The position numbers and the translations under genes are program-made. From Maricaulis sp. (lineage in GTDB: Bacteria; Pseudomonadota; Alphaproteobacteria; Caulobacterales; Maricaulaceae): 64,000 bases of DNA. The stretch lies in contig JAEPND010000007.1 in NCBI GenBank assembly GCA_017643585.1, positions 62,001 to 126,000 on the forward strand. The letters are read 5' to 3'. Below are positions 42,491 through 51,620 of this stretch, piece after piece (within the stretch, counting starts at the first letter, position 1; every line of letters begins with the position of its first letter). The notes below the pieces were generated by a model. The model saw only the letters and a list, made by a program, of their open reading frames with translations, had not been told where the DNA came from and did no database searches.

Positions 42491-43270
42491 ATGTCCCGCA
42501 CATTTCGAGTCTTGCGCAGATTGCCCCGATGGGTGCGGGCAGGCTTGCGTGAAGGTATTGAGGCCGTTCGGTTTTTCTCGGGCGTTATCGCGATCTGGTT
42601 CGCCTGGACCTCGATCGCTTTCGCGACCTATTACATCCCCACGGAAAGCATGCAGCCCACCCTGGAAGTGGGTGACCGCATCATCGTGTCCAAATGGGCC
42701 TATGGCTATTCGCGGCATTCGTTGCCGCTGGGGCTGGGTGATGTGCTGCTCCCGGACTGGGACGGGCGTATCGGCTGGGCCGAGCCTCAGCGCGGTGACG
42801 TCATCGTACTGCAATCGCCCAGTGCTGACCTGGTGCTGATCAAGCGGGTGACCGGTGTGCCGGGGGATGTGGTGGAAGTTCGCGACGGGCGGCTGGTCAT
42901 CAATGGCGATATGGTCGTGCGCGAGCAGAGCGAAATGCGCACCTATCGCCAGCACAATGGCATTCCGGCCGTTCTCGAGGTGATGGCCTTCGAAGAGGAA
43001 TTGCCGGGCGGGCCGGTACACTGGATCTATGAGCGTACGGACCGCCACCCGCTGGATGATTTCGGACCGGTACGCGTGCCGGACGGCCATGTTTTCCTGA
43101 TGGGCGATAATCGCGACAATTCCATCGACAGCCGGGCCCAGGGTGGACCGGGATTCGTTCCAATGGCGAATATTATCGGCCGCGCCGAGACGGTGCCGTT
43201 CACGCTGGAGCGCTGTCAGCGCGAGCCGGATCTTCATTGTCCGACAGGTCGGGTCTGGCGCCCGCTCTGA
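42491..43270 (+). CDS. lepB: Signal peptidase I, copy 2
   Basis: 259 aa. Helix at about 28-48, catalytic S53 in YIPTESMQPTLEVGD and K118 in LIKRVTG, then HVFLMGDNRDNSIDSRAQGGPG and the same C-terminal Cys pair. It differs from copy 1 around the Ser (TES instead of SGS), which may alter substrate preference. Three bases separate it from copy 1. Both catalytic residues are intact in both copies. Confidence 0.94.
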   Translation: MSRTFRVLRRLPRWVRAGLREGIEAVRFFSGVIAIWFAWTSIAFATYYIPTESMQPTLEVGDRIIVSKWAYGYSRHSLPLGLGDVLLPDWDGRIGWAEPQRGDVIVLQSPSADLVLIKRVTGVPGDVVEVRDGRLVINGDMVVREQSEMRTYRQHNGIPAVLEVMAFEEELPGGPVHWIYERTDRHPLDDFGPVRVPDGHVFLMGDNRDNSIDSRAQGGPGFVPMANIIGRAETVPFTLERCQREPDLHCPTGRVWRPL

Positions 43271-43314
43271 TCCCGCACTAGTTTCCTGTACCTGATACAG
43301 GGCGGGAGACCAGA

Positions 43315-44196
43315 ATGAGCCTCAAGAACAAGACTATCTTCATCACCGGCGCCAGCCGCGGCATTGGCCTGGCGATCGCGGAGCGTTGTGCCCGTGACGG
43401 AGCGAATATCGTCATCGCGGCCAAGTCCGTAACCGAGGATTCCCGCCTGGGCGGAACGATCCACACGGCGGCAGAAGCGGTGGAAGCTGCGGGGGGGCAG
43501 GCCCTGGCGGTGCAGTGTGATATCCGTGACGAAGCCAATGTGGAAGCCGCTGTCGCCCAGGCCGTCGAGCGCTTTGGCGGCATTGACGCGGTGGTCAACA
43601 ACGCCTCGGCGATCTATCCGCGCGGTACCGCTGATGTGCCGATGAAACGCTATGACCTGATGCATGGCGTCAACGGGCGCGGCACCTTCCTGGTCACCCA
43701 GAAATGCCTGCCACACCTGGAGAAGGCCGAGAACCCGCACATCCTGGTCCTCTCGCCGCCGCTGGACATGCGTCCGCTCTGGTTCGGCCCGCACGTGGCC
43801 TATACCAGCGCCAAATACCAGATGAGCCTGTGTGTGCTGGGCTGGGGTGAGGAGTTCAAGGGGCGCATCGCGGCCAATGCCATCTGGCCGCGCACGGCTG
43901 TTGCCACCGCGGCGATCTCCAACGTGCTGGCCAATGACGAGGCAATGAAGACCTGTCGCAAGCCGGAGATCCTCGCCGACACCGCCTATGCCGTGCTGAA
44001 CAAGCCGGCCAAGGAGTTCACCGGCAATTTCCTGATCGACGACACTTTCCTCTATTCCGAGGGCGTGACCGATTTCGACCAGTATTCCGTCGAGCCGGGC
44101 ACGGATCTGCTGCCGGACTTCTTTGTTCCTGAAGAGGACGAGGCACCAACCCCGCCGGGCGTGAAGATCATGGATCTGTCCGGCCTCGCCGGCTAA
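43315..44196 (+). CDS. SDR oxidoreductase (HSDL2-like)
   Basis: 293 aa. NAD(P) site TGASRGIGLAIAER, NNASAIYPRGTADVPMKRYDLMHGVN, catalytic AYTSAKYQMS. The LSPPLDMRPLWFGPHVAYTSAK and AIWPRTAVATAAI segments are characteristic of the HSDL2-like group. Substrate unknown, probably a lipid-related carbonyl. Good ribosome site (GGGAGACCAGA). Four bases before the HDAC-like gene. Confidence 0.9.
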   Translation: MSLKNKTIFITGASRGIGLAIAERCARDGANIVIAAKSVTEDSRLGGTIHTAAEAVEAAGGQALAVQCDIRDEANVEAAVAQAVERFGGIDAVVNNASAIYPRGTADVPMKRYDLMHGVNGRGTFLVTQKCLPHLEKAENPHILVLSPPLDMRPLWFGPHVAYTSAKYQMSLCVLGWGEEFKGRIAANAIWPRTAVATAAISNVLANDEAMKTCRKPEILADTAYAVLNKPAKEFTGNFLIDDTFLYSEGVTDFDQYSVEPGTDLLPDFFVPEEDEAPTPPGVKIMDLSGLAG

Positions 44197-44200
44197 CCCG

Positions 44201-45136
44201 ATGAGCGTCCTGATTGTCGACAGTCCGGCCAGCGCCGGTCACAACGTGCCGCCGGACAATCCGGAGCATCCGGGGCGTTATGCGGCCGTCAGGGAGGCCC
44301 TCAAGACGCTGACCGGCCCGCAATGGATCGAGAGCCGGTCGGCCACGCGGGCGGAACTCGAGCGTTTCCATACCGCTGATCATGTGGAGCGCGTGCTCGT
44401 CGCCTGTGCGTCTGCGCAGGCGGGCGAGTGGCAGGGCCTGGACTGGGACACCCATGTCCAGCAATCCTCGGCTGCAGCGGGTCTGCACGCTGCCGGTGGA
44501 GCCCTGGAGGCGGTGGACCAGGTCATGGCCGGGCCGGTGCGCCGGGCCTTCTGCCTGGCACGACCGCCCGGGCACCATGCCGAACCGAACCGGGTGATGG
44601 GGTTTTGCCTGTTCAACTCTGTCGCCATCGCCGCCGAACATGCCCTGCAGGCCCACGGACTGGCGCGTGCGGCGATCATTGATATCGACGTGCACCACGG
44701 CAATGGCAGCCAGTGCCTCGCCGAGAACAATGAAAACGTCTTTTTCGCCTCCCTGCATCAGGCTCCGCTCTATCCGGGCACCGGGCGCGAGGGTGAAACG
44801 GGGCTGAATGGAAATGTCCTCAACCTGACATTTGCCGACAATGCCAGTGCGGCCCACTGGCGTCAGCGTTTCGAGGCCGAGGTGATGCCGGCGCTGGCCA
44901 GGTTTGCGCCGGACATCGTGCTGGTATCGGCCGGGTTTGATGCACATGAAGCCGATCCGCTGGGTGGATTGAACCTGACCGAAACGGATTATCGTTGGGT
45001 CGCCGGTCAGATTCGCACGTGTGCGGACAAATTTGCGGAATCCCGGCTTGTTTCCGTGCTGGAGGGGGGATACGACTGCCCCGCACTTGGCCGGGCCGCA
45101 GCGGCATTTGTCAGCGGCTTGTCGGGTGCGCCGTAG
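44201..45136 (+). CDS. Histone-deacetylase-family amidohydrolase
   Basis: 311 aa zinc deacetylase fold (arginase/HDAC). Motifs: RPPGHHAEPNRVMGFCLFN, IIDIDVHHGNGSQC, SAGFDAHEADPLGG and LEGGYD. Zinc ligands Asp-His-Asp and the His-His charge relay are visible. Bacterial members act on acetylpolyamines or acetylated small molecules; substrate not fixed. Confidence 0.93.
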   Translation: MSVLIVDSPASAGHNVPPDNPEHPGRYAAVREALKTLTGPQWIESRSATRAELERFHTADHVERVLVACASAQAGEWQGLDWDTHVQQSSAAAGLHAAGGALEAVDQVMAGPVRRAFCLARPPGHHAEPNRVMGFCLFNSVAIAAEHALQAHGLARAAIIDIDVHHGNGSQCLAENNENVFFASLHQAPLYPGTGREGETGLNGNVLNLTFADNASAAHWRQRFEAEVMPALARFAPDIVLVSAGFDAHEADPLGGLNLTETDYRWVAGQIRTCADKFAESRLVSVLEGGYDCPALGRAAAAFVSGLSGAP

Positions 45137-45184
45137 AACCGGGCTGTCCTCCGGTTCCGGCGAGTGCGAACTGGATGAGCGTGA

Positions 45185-45787
45185 ATGTCGAGCCCTGTCC
45201 CTGTAACCCCGCCCAGCATCCCCGGACGAATTACCGTCGCGCGGCATGGCAAGCCGGACGCGAACCGCGAGCAGGTTCTCGACTGGCGCGGGTATGAGGA
45301 CTGGTGGGACAATATCTACCAGCCCGCACGCCTGGTGCCCGGACAGGATGCCTGTGACAATCTGAGGGCGGCCGCAGCAGCCTCTCACATTGTCTTTGCC
45401 TCAACACTGCGACGCGCCATCGAGACGGCGCGGACGGCGGCTCCCGGTCGCGATCTGACAATCGACCCGGTGTTTGTCGAGGCAGAATTGCCTCCGCCGC
45501 CCATGCCGGGACGTTTCATGGCCAAGACCTGGGGCGTGTTTGCGCGTTGCAGCTGGTGGTTCGGGATGTCGCGCGGTCGCGAAAGCCGACTGGAGGCCGA
45601 AGCCCGTGCCGCTATGGCAGCGGCGCGTCTTGTCGAGGCTGCCCAGAGCGGTGACGTCACCGTCTGTGCCCATGGCTGGTTCAATCGGATGATGCGCCCG
45701 CATATCAAGGCGGCAGGCTGGAAATGCGTGCACGATGGCGGCGATACCTACTGGTCCTACCGCCAATACGAATATCGCGGTAATTGA
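45185..45787 (+). CDS. Histidine-phosphatase-family protein
   Basis: 200 aa branch-1 histidine phosphatase. Catalytic RHG in TVARHGKPDAN, a second Arg in FASTLRRAIETA, a Glu in FVEAELPPPP and the second His in VCAHGWFNRMM. Substrate unknown. The N-terminus overlaps no neighbour; it lies 48 bases after the HDAC gene and 57 before xseB. Confidence 0.88.
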   Translation: MSSPVPVTPPSIPGRITVARHGKPDANREQVLDWRGYEDWWDNIYQPARLVPGQDACDNLRAAAAASHIVFASTLRRAIETARTAAPGRDLTIDPVFVEAELPPPPMPGRFMAKTWGVFARCSWWFGMSRGRESRLEAEARAAMAAARLVEAAQSGDVTVCAHGWFNRMMRPHIKAAGWKCVHDGGDTYWSYRQYEYRGN

Positions 45788-45844
45788 CGCGTTGCCCGCT
45801 TCGTCGAGCCTGCCTATGGTGCGGCGTGTCATGGAGAAGACTCA

Positions 45845-46096
45845 ATGCCTGAAACGCCCAATACCGACATCGCAGAGATGAATTTCGAGCAGGCCCTGGC
45901 GGAGCTGGAACGGATTGTCCAGCAGCTTGAAAGCGGCGAAGTTGAATTGGAGCGTTCCATCGCGATCTATGAACGTGGCGCTGCCCTGCGGGCCCATTGT
46001 GAGGGCAAGCTGAAGGATGCCGAGCTCAAGGTCGACAAGATCGTCAAGGGCGAAGACGGGAGCCTGTCGCTCGAACCGGCCCAGCTGGACCAGTAA
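45845..46096 (+). CDS. xseB: Exodeoxyribonuclease VII small subunit (XseB)
   Basis: 83 aa, normal length. MNFEQALAELERIVQQLESGEVELERSI is the family hallmark. Subunit of the nuclease that degrades single-stranded DNA with XseA; xseA is not in the window. It precedes ispA and dxs, the same order as in many proteobacteria. Confidence 0.96.
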   Translation: MPETPNTDIAEMNFEQALAELERIVQQLESGEVELERSIAIYERGAALRAHCEGKLKDAELKVDKIVKGEDGSLSLEPAQLDQ

Positions 46097-46172
46097 AGGC
46101 CCGACCGGGTTGGTGTTTTCACGTGAGTTTGCTGCGGCCACACTGTCATGCCGCCCTGTCTGAGAGAGCCGC

Positions 46173-47066
46173 ATGAGCGCTGAGAGCTTCGAGCAGAAAC
46201 TGAACGAGACGGCGGATCGGGTAACCGTCGCGCTGGACGCACTCCTGCCCCGTGCGGAAGGGCCGGAAGCCTCCTTGAATTCAGCCATGCGCTATGCGGC
46301 CCTGGGCCCGGGCAAGCGCCTGCGGCCCTTCCTGACAATGGAGCTGGGCAATCTGGTCCATGGTGATGAGCGTGGCCTGTTGCGGGCGGCCTGTGCAGTG
46401 GAGTGCATCCACGCCTATTCGCTGATCCATGACGACCTTCCCTGTATGGATGATGATGACCTGCGTCGCGGTCGTCCCACCGTGCACAAGGCCTATGATG
46501 AAGCCACGGCCGTCTTGGCCGGTGACGCCCTGCAGGCCATCGCCTATGAAATCCTGGCACACCCGGACACGCACCATCAGGGCGCTGTGCGTGCGCGCCT
46601 GGTGGAGAAGCTGGCGCGGGCCAGCGGCGCTGCCGGCATGGTGGGCGGGCAGATGATCGACATCATTGGTGAGCGTGAAACACTTGATATTTCAGTCGTT
46701 ACGCGCATGCACCGGATGAAGACCGGGGCCCTGATCAATTTCGCGGCCGAGGCGGTCACGACGCTGAAGGATGTGGAAGATCATATCCGCCGGGCGCTAG
46801 AAGGGTTTGCGCACGATCTCGGCTTGGCTTATCAGATCACGGACGACCTTCTGGACGCCACGGGTGAAGCGGGCGAAGCGGGCAAGGCGGTCGGCAAGGA
46901 TGCCGGTCAAGGAAAAGCCACCTTTGTCACCATTCTGGGCATCGAAGGCGCCGAGGAACGGTCGCGACACTTGGCCGCGCAAGCCAAGGAGCACCTTGAT
47001 CCTTTCGGCGAGAGAGCAAATTTATTGAGGGAAGCGGTCGACTTTGTGTTGAAGCGCCGCTCTTGA
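46173..47066 (+). CDS. ispA: Farnesyl/geranyl diphosphate synthase (IspA)
   Basis: 297 aa polyprenyl synthase. First Asp-rich motif in [20 protein letters not shown], second in [11 protein letters not shown], plus GKRLRPFL near the N-terminus. Condenses IPP with DMAPP/GPP to make FPP. It supplies quinone, undecaprenyl and hopanoid pathways. Between xseB and dxs. Confidence 0.95.
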   Translation: MSAESFEQKLNETADRVTVALDALLPRAEGPEASLNSAMRYAALGPGKRLRPFLTMELGNLVHGDERGLLRAACAVECIHAYSLIHDDLPCMDDDDLRRGRPTVHKAYDEATAVLAGDALQAIAYEILAHPDTHHQGAVRARLVEKLARASGAAGMVGGQMIDIIGERETLDISVVTRMHRMKTGALINFAAEAVTTLKDVEDHIRRALEGFAHDLGLAYQITDDLLDATGEAGEAGKAVGKDAGQGKATFVTILGIEGAEERSRHLAAQAKEHLDPFGERANLLREAVDFVLKRRS

Positions 47067-47082
47067 AAGGCGGGTAGCCGGA

Positions 47083-49008
47083 ATGTCTGTGAAGACGCCG
47101 AATCTTGATCGAGTTCAAAATCCTGCAGACCTCAAAAATCTCGACATAGACACGCTTAAGTCGGTTGCTGACGAATTGCGCGCCGAGACGATTGATGCCG
47201 TGTCCGCCACCGGTGGACATCTGGGCTCGGCGTTGGGCGTGGTCGAGCTGACGACCGCCTTGCACCATGTCTTCGACACCCCGGACGACAAGCTGATCTG
47301 GGATGTGGGACACCAGTGTTACCCGCACAAGATCCTGACCGAGCGCCGCGACCGTATACGTACCCTGCGACAGGGTGGCGGATTGTCTGGCTTCACCAAG
47401 CGCTCCGAGAGCGAATACGACCCGTTTGGTGCGGCACATGCCTCGACGTCCATTTCCGCAGCGCTGGGTTACGCCGTGGCGCGTGATCTCAAGGACGAGA
47501 AGCGCAATGTGATCGCTGTCATCGGCGACGGCTCGATGACGGCCGGCATGGCCTATGAGGCGATGAACAATGCCGGCGATCTCAATTCCCGCCTGATCGT
47601 CATCCTCAACGACAATGACATGTCGATTGCGCCGCCGGTTGGCGCGATGAGCCATTACTTCTCCCGCCTGGTGTCCAGCCAGAGCTATCGCAATATCCGC
47701 AAGCTGGGCAAAGGCGTCGCCAAGGCGTTCCACGTCCAGGAGGCCGCGCGCCGCGCCGAGGAGTACATGCGCGGGATGGCCATGGGCGGCACGCTGTTCG
47801 AGGAGATGGGCTTTCGCTATGTCGGTCCGATCGATGGCCATGACATGGACCAGCTGGTGCCGGTATTGCGCAATGTCCGCGACGGTGAGGAAGGCCCGGT
47901 CCTGATCCATGTGGTCACCCAGAAGGGCAAGGGCTACGCGCCGGCCGAGGCGGCGGCCGACAAGTATCACGGTGTCGCCAAGTTCAACGTGGTCACGGGT
48001 GAGCAGCAAAAATCCAAGGGCGGTGCGCCATCCTATACGGGCGTGTTTGCGCACCAGCTGATTAAGGAAGCCGAGGCCGACGACCGGGTCGTCGGCGTCA
48101 CCGCGGCCATGCCCGGCGGTACCGGCTTGGACAAGTTCGCCCAGCGTTTTCCCGATCGCATGTTTGATGTCGGCATTGCCGAACAGCATGCCGTGACCTT
48201 TGCCGGCGGTCTCGCCGCAGACGGTATGAAACCCTATTGCGCGCTCTATTCCACCTTCCTGCAGCGCGGTTATGACCAGGTCGTGCACGATGTGGCGATC
48301 CAGAAACTGCCCGTGCGTTTTGCCATCGACCGGGCGGGCCTGGTCGGTGCGGACGGCTGCACCCACGCCGGTTCCTTCGACGTTGGATATCTTGGCGCCC
48401 TGCCGGGCATGGTGATCATGGCTGCGGCAGACGAGGCCGAGCTCTGCCACATGGTGGCGACCGCCAACCAGATCGATGATCGCCCGTCCGCCTTCCGCTA
48501 TCCGCGTGGCAATGGCACCGGCGTTGACCTGCCGGACGTTGCGGACGTGCTGGAGATCGGCAAGGGCCGGATCGTGCGTGAGGGTGGCTCCATTGCCATT
48601 CTCTCGCTGGGCACGCGTCTGGAAGAATCCCTCAAGGCCGCCGACGAGCTCGCCGCCAAGGGTTTCCCGACCACGGTTGCTGATGCGCGTTTCGCCAAGC
48701 CGCTGGACGAGGATCTCATCCTCCGCCTGGCGCGGGAACACGAAGTGCTGATCACCGTGGAAGAGGGCGCTGTGGGCGGTTTCGGCGCCTTTGTCCTGCA
48801 CATGCTGGCTGAACGTGGCGCGCTGGATCGCGGCCTCAAAATCCGCACCATGACCCTGCCGGACGTGTTCCAGGACCAGGACACCCCGTACAACATGTAC
48901 GAAACCGCCGGCCTCAACGCCCGCCACATCGCGGCCAAGGCTCTGGAAGCCATGGGCCGCGATCACGATGCGGCGCAGGTGATGGCTGCGGGTGTGCAGG
49001 CTGAGTAA
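47083..49008 (+). CDS. dxs: 1-deoxy-D-xylulose-5-phosphate synthase (Dxs)
   Basis: 641 aa thiamine-diphosphate enzyme, first step of the MEP pathway. Early [21 protein letters not shown], ThDP motif [16 protein letters not shown] at about 147-162, [15 protein letters not shown], then the pyrimidine domain [21 protein letters not shown] and C-terminal transketolase domain. Full length. It is 16 bases after ispA, so both serve isoprenoid precursor supply in one transcript. Confidence 0.97.
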   Translation: MSVKTPNLDRVQNPADLKNLDIDTLKSVADELRAETIDAVSATGGHLGSALGVVELTTALHHVFDTPDDKLIWDVGHQCYPHKILTERRDRIRTLRQGGGLSGFTKRSESEYDPFGAAHASTSISAALGYAVARDLKDEKRNVIAVIGDGSMTAGMAYEAMNNAGDLNSRLIVILNDNDMSIAPPVGAMSHYFSRLVSSQSYRNIRKLGKGVAKAFHVQEAARRAEEYMRGMAMGGTLFEEMGFRYVGPIDGHDMDQLVPVLRNVRDGEEGPVLIHVVTQKGKGYAPAEAAADKYHGVAKFNVVTGEQQKSKGGAPSYTGVFAHQLIKEAEADDRVVGVTAAMPGGTGLDKFAQRFPDRMFDVGIAEQHAVTFAGGLAADGMKPYCALYSTFLQRGYDQVVHDVAIQKLPVRFAIDRAGLVGADGCTHAGSFDVGYLGALPGMVIMAAADEAELCHMVATANQIDDRPSAFRYPRGNGTGVDLPDVADVLEIGKGRIVREGGSIAILSLGTRLEESLKAADELAAKGFPTTVADARFAKPLDEDLILRLAREHEVLITVEEGAVGGFGAFVLHMLAERGALDRGLKIRTMTLPDVFQDQDTPYNMYETAGLNARHIAAKALEAMGRDHDAAQVMAAGVQAE

Positions 49009-49198
49009 TTGTTGCTCCAGCTCGGTGGGTGGGCATCTACTGCCGGTTTTTCTGGTGAAACTGAGATCGCTTTAATGCTGGCGCGTGGGCTTGCGGCTGC
49101 CGGTAGGCGGCATCATTGCTGTGATTAGGACGAAGCCCCTGCAGATGTTGATCCAAATTCGATCCGATCCGTCGACGGGCGGGATGCGCGCGTAGACG

Positions 49199-49738
49199 TC
49201 AAGTGCGCCGCAAGCATTCCGGCACAGACCCGGATGAACGCCGCGTCTCATTGTGTAGTCGCAAGGCACGCTCGAGAGGTGAGCGGTTGTCGACGATCAG
49301 TGTCATGAACCAGCCCCTGTCCGGCCCATGCTCATGCGCTTGCCAGCCGCCCATGCGGCTTCTTCCAATCTCGCCCAGCGGTTGGTCCGCAGTAACTGAC
49401 CATTGACCGGCTGCACCTCCGTCATTGCTCGTAAGAAGAAGGGTTGGGTGTCCGTTTTCGGTCAGCGCTATTTCCAAAGATGGAGTGGTTTGAGGCCGCG
49501 TGCCGGTCACCACCTCAATGATGTCGCCGCTGATGTCGGGGCCGAGAGCGAGTTGTCTTGGCGTCTCGCTCCACTCGAAATCATCGAATGTTACGTACCA
49601 TTCAGCCGCCCGGAAATCGCAGTGGGCCATACCGATATGAACGTGCACAGTCTGTGACGTTTGATGGGCAGCGGGCGATACACAAGCGGATGCGAGCGCT
49701 GCGGTTATTGCGATCATCCCGAAGCGGGCAGGCAGCAT
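49199..49738 (-). CDS. Hypothetical lipoprotein in a lower-G+C stretch
   Basis: 179 aa. MLPARFGMIAITAALASAC has a signal with lipobox ASAC. The mature part is probably beta-rich (HVHIGMAHCDFRAAEWYVTFDD, HPTLLLTSNDGG) with no recognised family. G+C looks lower than in dxs and tlyA on either side. Surrounding noncoding stretches (49009-49198 and 49739-49901) hold nothing identified. Possibly acquired. Confidence 0.65.
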   Translation of the reverse strand: MLPARFGMIAITAALASACVSPAAHQTSQTVHVHIGMAHCDFRAAEWYVTFDDFEWSETPRQLALGPDISGDIIEVVTGTRPQTTPSLEIALTENGHPTLLLTSNDGGAAGQWSVTADQPLGEIGRSRMGGWQAHEHGPDRGWFMTLIVDNRSPLERALRLHNETRRSSGSVPECLRRT

Positions 49739-49901
49739 GGCGGTTCCCCTCGGTCGCTAGAATTGGGGTGTCGGGCGTCGTTCGGACAGTAATAGCGGGT
49801 AGGGTTGTTCGTGCAAAGCAAAATACCTCTTAGGTCCTCCCTCGGATTATCTAAGCGCTATTGGAGCTTGCGAACTGCCGGTGTTCGAGTGAAAAGATGC
49901 C

Positions 49902-50627
49902 ATGCGTGCAGACAAATACCTCGTTGAAAACGGCTATTTCGAAACCCGCGCGCGCGCGCAGGAAGCGATCGAGGCGGGGCTGGTGAAGCTGGACGGGGTG
50001 GCCTTGCGCAAGGCGTCTCAGAAAGTGCCGGCCGGCGCGAAAATCGAGGCCCAGGCCCTGCATCCCTATGTCAGTCGTGCGGCGCTGAAACTGGTGGGCG
50101 GGCTGGATGTCTTCGGCGTCGACCCGACGGGTCTGACCTGTCTGGATGTGGGCTCGTCCACGGGCGGTTTTACCGAGGTCCTGCTGGAACGCGGGGCGAT
50201 GAAAGTCTACGCCGTGGATGTCGGCCGCGAGCAATTGCACGCGCGCCTGCGCGGAGATGATCGCGTGGTCTCGATGGAAGCGACCGATGCGCGGGATCTG
50301 ACGGCCGAGGATTTTGACGCTCCGCCCTCGCTGATCGTCTGTGATGCGAGTTTCATCTCGCTCCTGAAAGTCATTCCCGTGCCCCTGTCCCTGGCCGCGG
50401 AGCGGGCGGTCTTTGTGGGGCTGATCAAACCCCAGTTCGAGGTCGGCCGCGACGGTATTGGCCGCGGCGGGCTGGTCCGGTCCGAGGACGAGGCCCTGCG
50501 CGCAGTGGACAGTGTCCGCACCGCTCTGGACGGCATGGCAGGCTTTCGGGTCGACAATGTCATCCCCAGCCCGATCGCCGGTGGTGATGGCAATCAGGAA
50601 TACCTGGTGGTGGCGCGGAAGGGGTAG
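49902..50627 (+). CDS. tlyA: TlyA-family rRNA 2'-O-methyltransferase
   Basis: 241 aa. N-terminal S4 RNA-binding domain (MRADKYLVENGYFETRARAQEAIEAG), then FtsJ-type methyltransferase with SAM motif CLDVGSSTGGFTEVLLERGA and catalytic residues in ICDASFISLLKV and GLIKPQFEVGR. Methylates ribosomal RNA; also annotated hemolysin A. In many alphaproteobacteria it follows dxs, as here, with the lipoprotein gene inserted between. Confidence 0.95.
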   Translation: MRADKYLVENGYFETRARAQEAIEAGLVKLDGVALRKASQKVPAGAKIEAQALHPYVSRAALKLVGGLDVFGVDPTGLTCLDVGSSTGGFTEVLLERGAMKVYAVDVGREQLHARLRGDDRVVSMEATDARDLTAEDFDAPPSLIVCDASFISLLKVIPVPLSLAAERAVFVGLIKPQFEVGRDGIGRGGLVRSEDEALRAVDSVRTALDGMAGFRVDNVIPSPIAGGDGNQEYLVVARKG

Positions 50628-50640
50628 GGGCCGCCCCCAC

Positions 50641-50672
50641 AAACAAAACGGCGACCCGTTTCCGGATCGCCG
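50641..50672 (-). terminator. Intrinsic terminator for the 50699-51457 gene
   Basis: Stem CGGCGA/TCGCCG plus CC/GG (50649-50672); on the minus strand it is followed by TTTTGTTT. It lies between convergent tlyA and the glycine-zipper gene. Confidence 0.75.
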
Positions 50673-50698
50673 CTTCGTGTTCGCACTACTCTACTGAA

Positions 50699-51457
50699 CT
50701 AGTTGCCGACAATCGTGTCGTAGGGGCGCCAGATGCCGTCATTGCCCTGGCACATATAGACCTGGACCTCACCGACATAACCATCCGAGCCGCGGCGGCG
50801 GGTGGTCTGGTATTCGCAGACCCAGTCGGCGGAATTATAGCTGGCGCCGGAACTGTAACCGGACGAGGCGTTGTAGGTGCGGGCGTTCTGGCTGGGCTGG
50901 GCGCCGCCGAGCAGCTCACCGTTTGAATAGCTGTCGGATCCGTCGGTATAGCCATAATCATCCGAGGAATACCCGTCATCATAATAGCTGTCCTGGTAGC
51001 GATCATCCGGCTTGCCGGAGTAACGATCATCATACCGGTCGTCATAACGGCGGTCATAACGGTCATTATAGCGGTTATCGCGATAACGCAGGTTCTCGCA
51101 ATCATCCCCGCTGGCGATACCGGCGCCGATCAGGGCACCGACGCCGGCTCCGGCGACCGTAGCGGCGTCGTCATCGCCGGCATCTCGATGATGGCGGCGA
51201 CGGTGATGATATCCACCGCGGCGGTGATGGCGGCCACGATGGGCGCGGCGCTCGCGGCGGTTATCGATGTTCTCGTCAGCGATCTCGCTGCCGATGACAG
51301 CGCCCAGAATGCCACCGATCAACGCGCCGGCGACCTGTCGGCCCTGGCGGTCCGAGACACACTCCTCATAGGACTGGTATTGCGTCTGCGCCTGGGCCGT
51401 ACCGCCGATCATGGCGATGGCACTGGCGGACAAGAGGGCGGTCGTGAGCATTTTCAT
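50699..51457 (-). CDS. Exported glycine-zipper protein
   Basis: 252 aa. Signal peptide MKMLTTALLSASAIAMIGGTAQA|Q. Two glycine-zipper segments (AGALIGGILGAVIGSEIAD, about 43-61, and VAGAGVGALIGAGIASG, about 102-118) separated by a His/Arg-rich linker (RGRHHRRGGYHHRRRHHRD). Then a Tyr/Asp/Arg-rich repeat (RYDRRYDDRYDDRYSG) and a C-terminal domain with two Cys (DWVCEYQ, VYMCQGNDGIW). It shares zipper and C-terminal domain with the arginine-rich protein upstream. Probably envelope-associated. Confidence 0.82.
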   Translation of the reverse strand: MKMLTTALLSASAIAMIGGTAQAQTQYQSYEECVSDRQGRQVAGALIGGILGAVIGSEIADENIDNRRERRAHRGRHHRRGGYHHRRRHHRDAGDDDAATVAGAGVGALIGAGIASGDDCENLRYRDNRYNDRYDRRYDDRYDDRYSGKPDDRYQDSYYDDGYSSDDYGYTDGSDSYSNGELLGGAQPSQNARTYNASSGYSSGASYNSADWVCEYQTTRRRGSDGYVGEVQVYMCQGNDGIWRPYDTIVGN

Positions 51458-51501
51458 GGGCGGTCTCCTCGCGAGCTGTAACCCAGCAGCACTTTGGTTC
51501 T

Positions 51502-51546
51502 GTCAGCAAGATACGGGCCGCGCGATGAGCCCAACATGAACGGTCT
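51502..51546 (-). promoter_or_regulatory. Direct-repeat box and -10-like element before the glycine-zipper gene
   Basis: On the minus strand GTTCAT-GTTGG-GCTCAT (half-sites 11 bases apart, 51523-51544), then a TATCTT -10-like element about 11 bases on. A 22-base segment here matches the one at 53212-53233 with one difference. Confidence 0.5.
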
Positions 51547-51566
51547 GGCCTGGAACATTACAAACA

Positions 51567-51596
51567 AGAAAAGGCCGGCCCCTTGCGGAGCCGGCC
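51567..51596 (-). terminator. Intrinsic terminator for the arginine-rich gene
   Basis: Perfect 7-bp stem GGCCGGC/GCCGGCC (51573-51579 with 51590-51596); on the minus strand it is followed by TTTTCTTG. It lies 25 bases after the stop. Confidence 0.85.
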
Positions 51597-51620
51597 CAGC
51601 CTCGTGTGGTCTTGCGAGGT

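Noticed and set aside
46927..48966. 679-codon frame antisense to dxs and ispA
   Set aside because: Shadow of strongly conserved dxs codons in high-G+C DNA; no domain or ribosome site.
49072..49269. 65-codon frame partly overlapping the end of the 49199-49738 lipoprotein
   Set aside because: No signal, domain or ribosome site; might be a frameshifted tail of the lipoprotein but nothing proves it.
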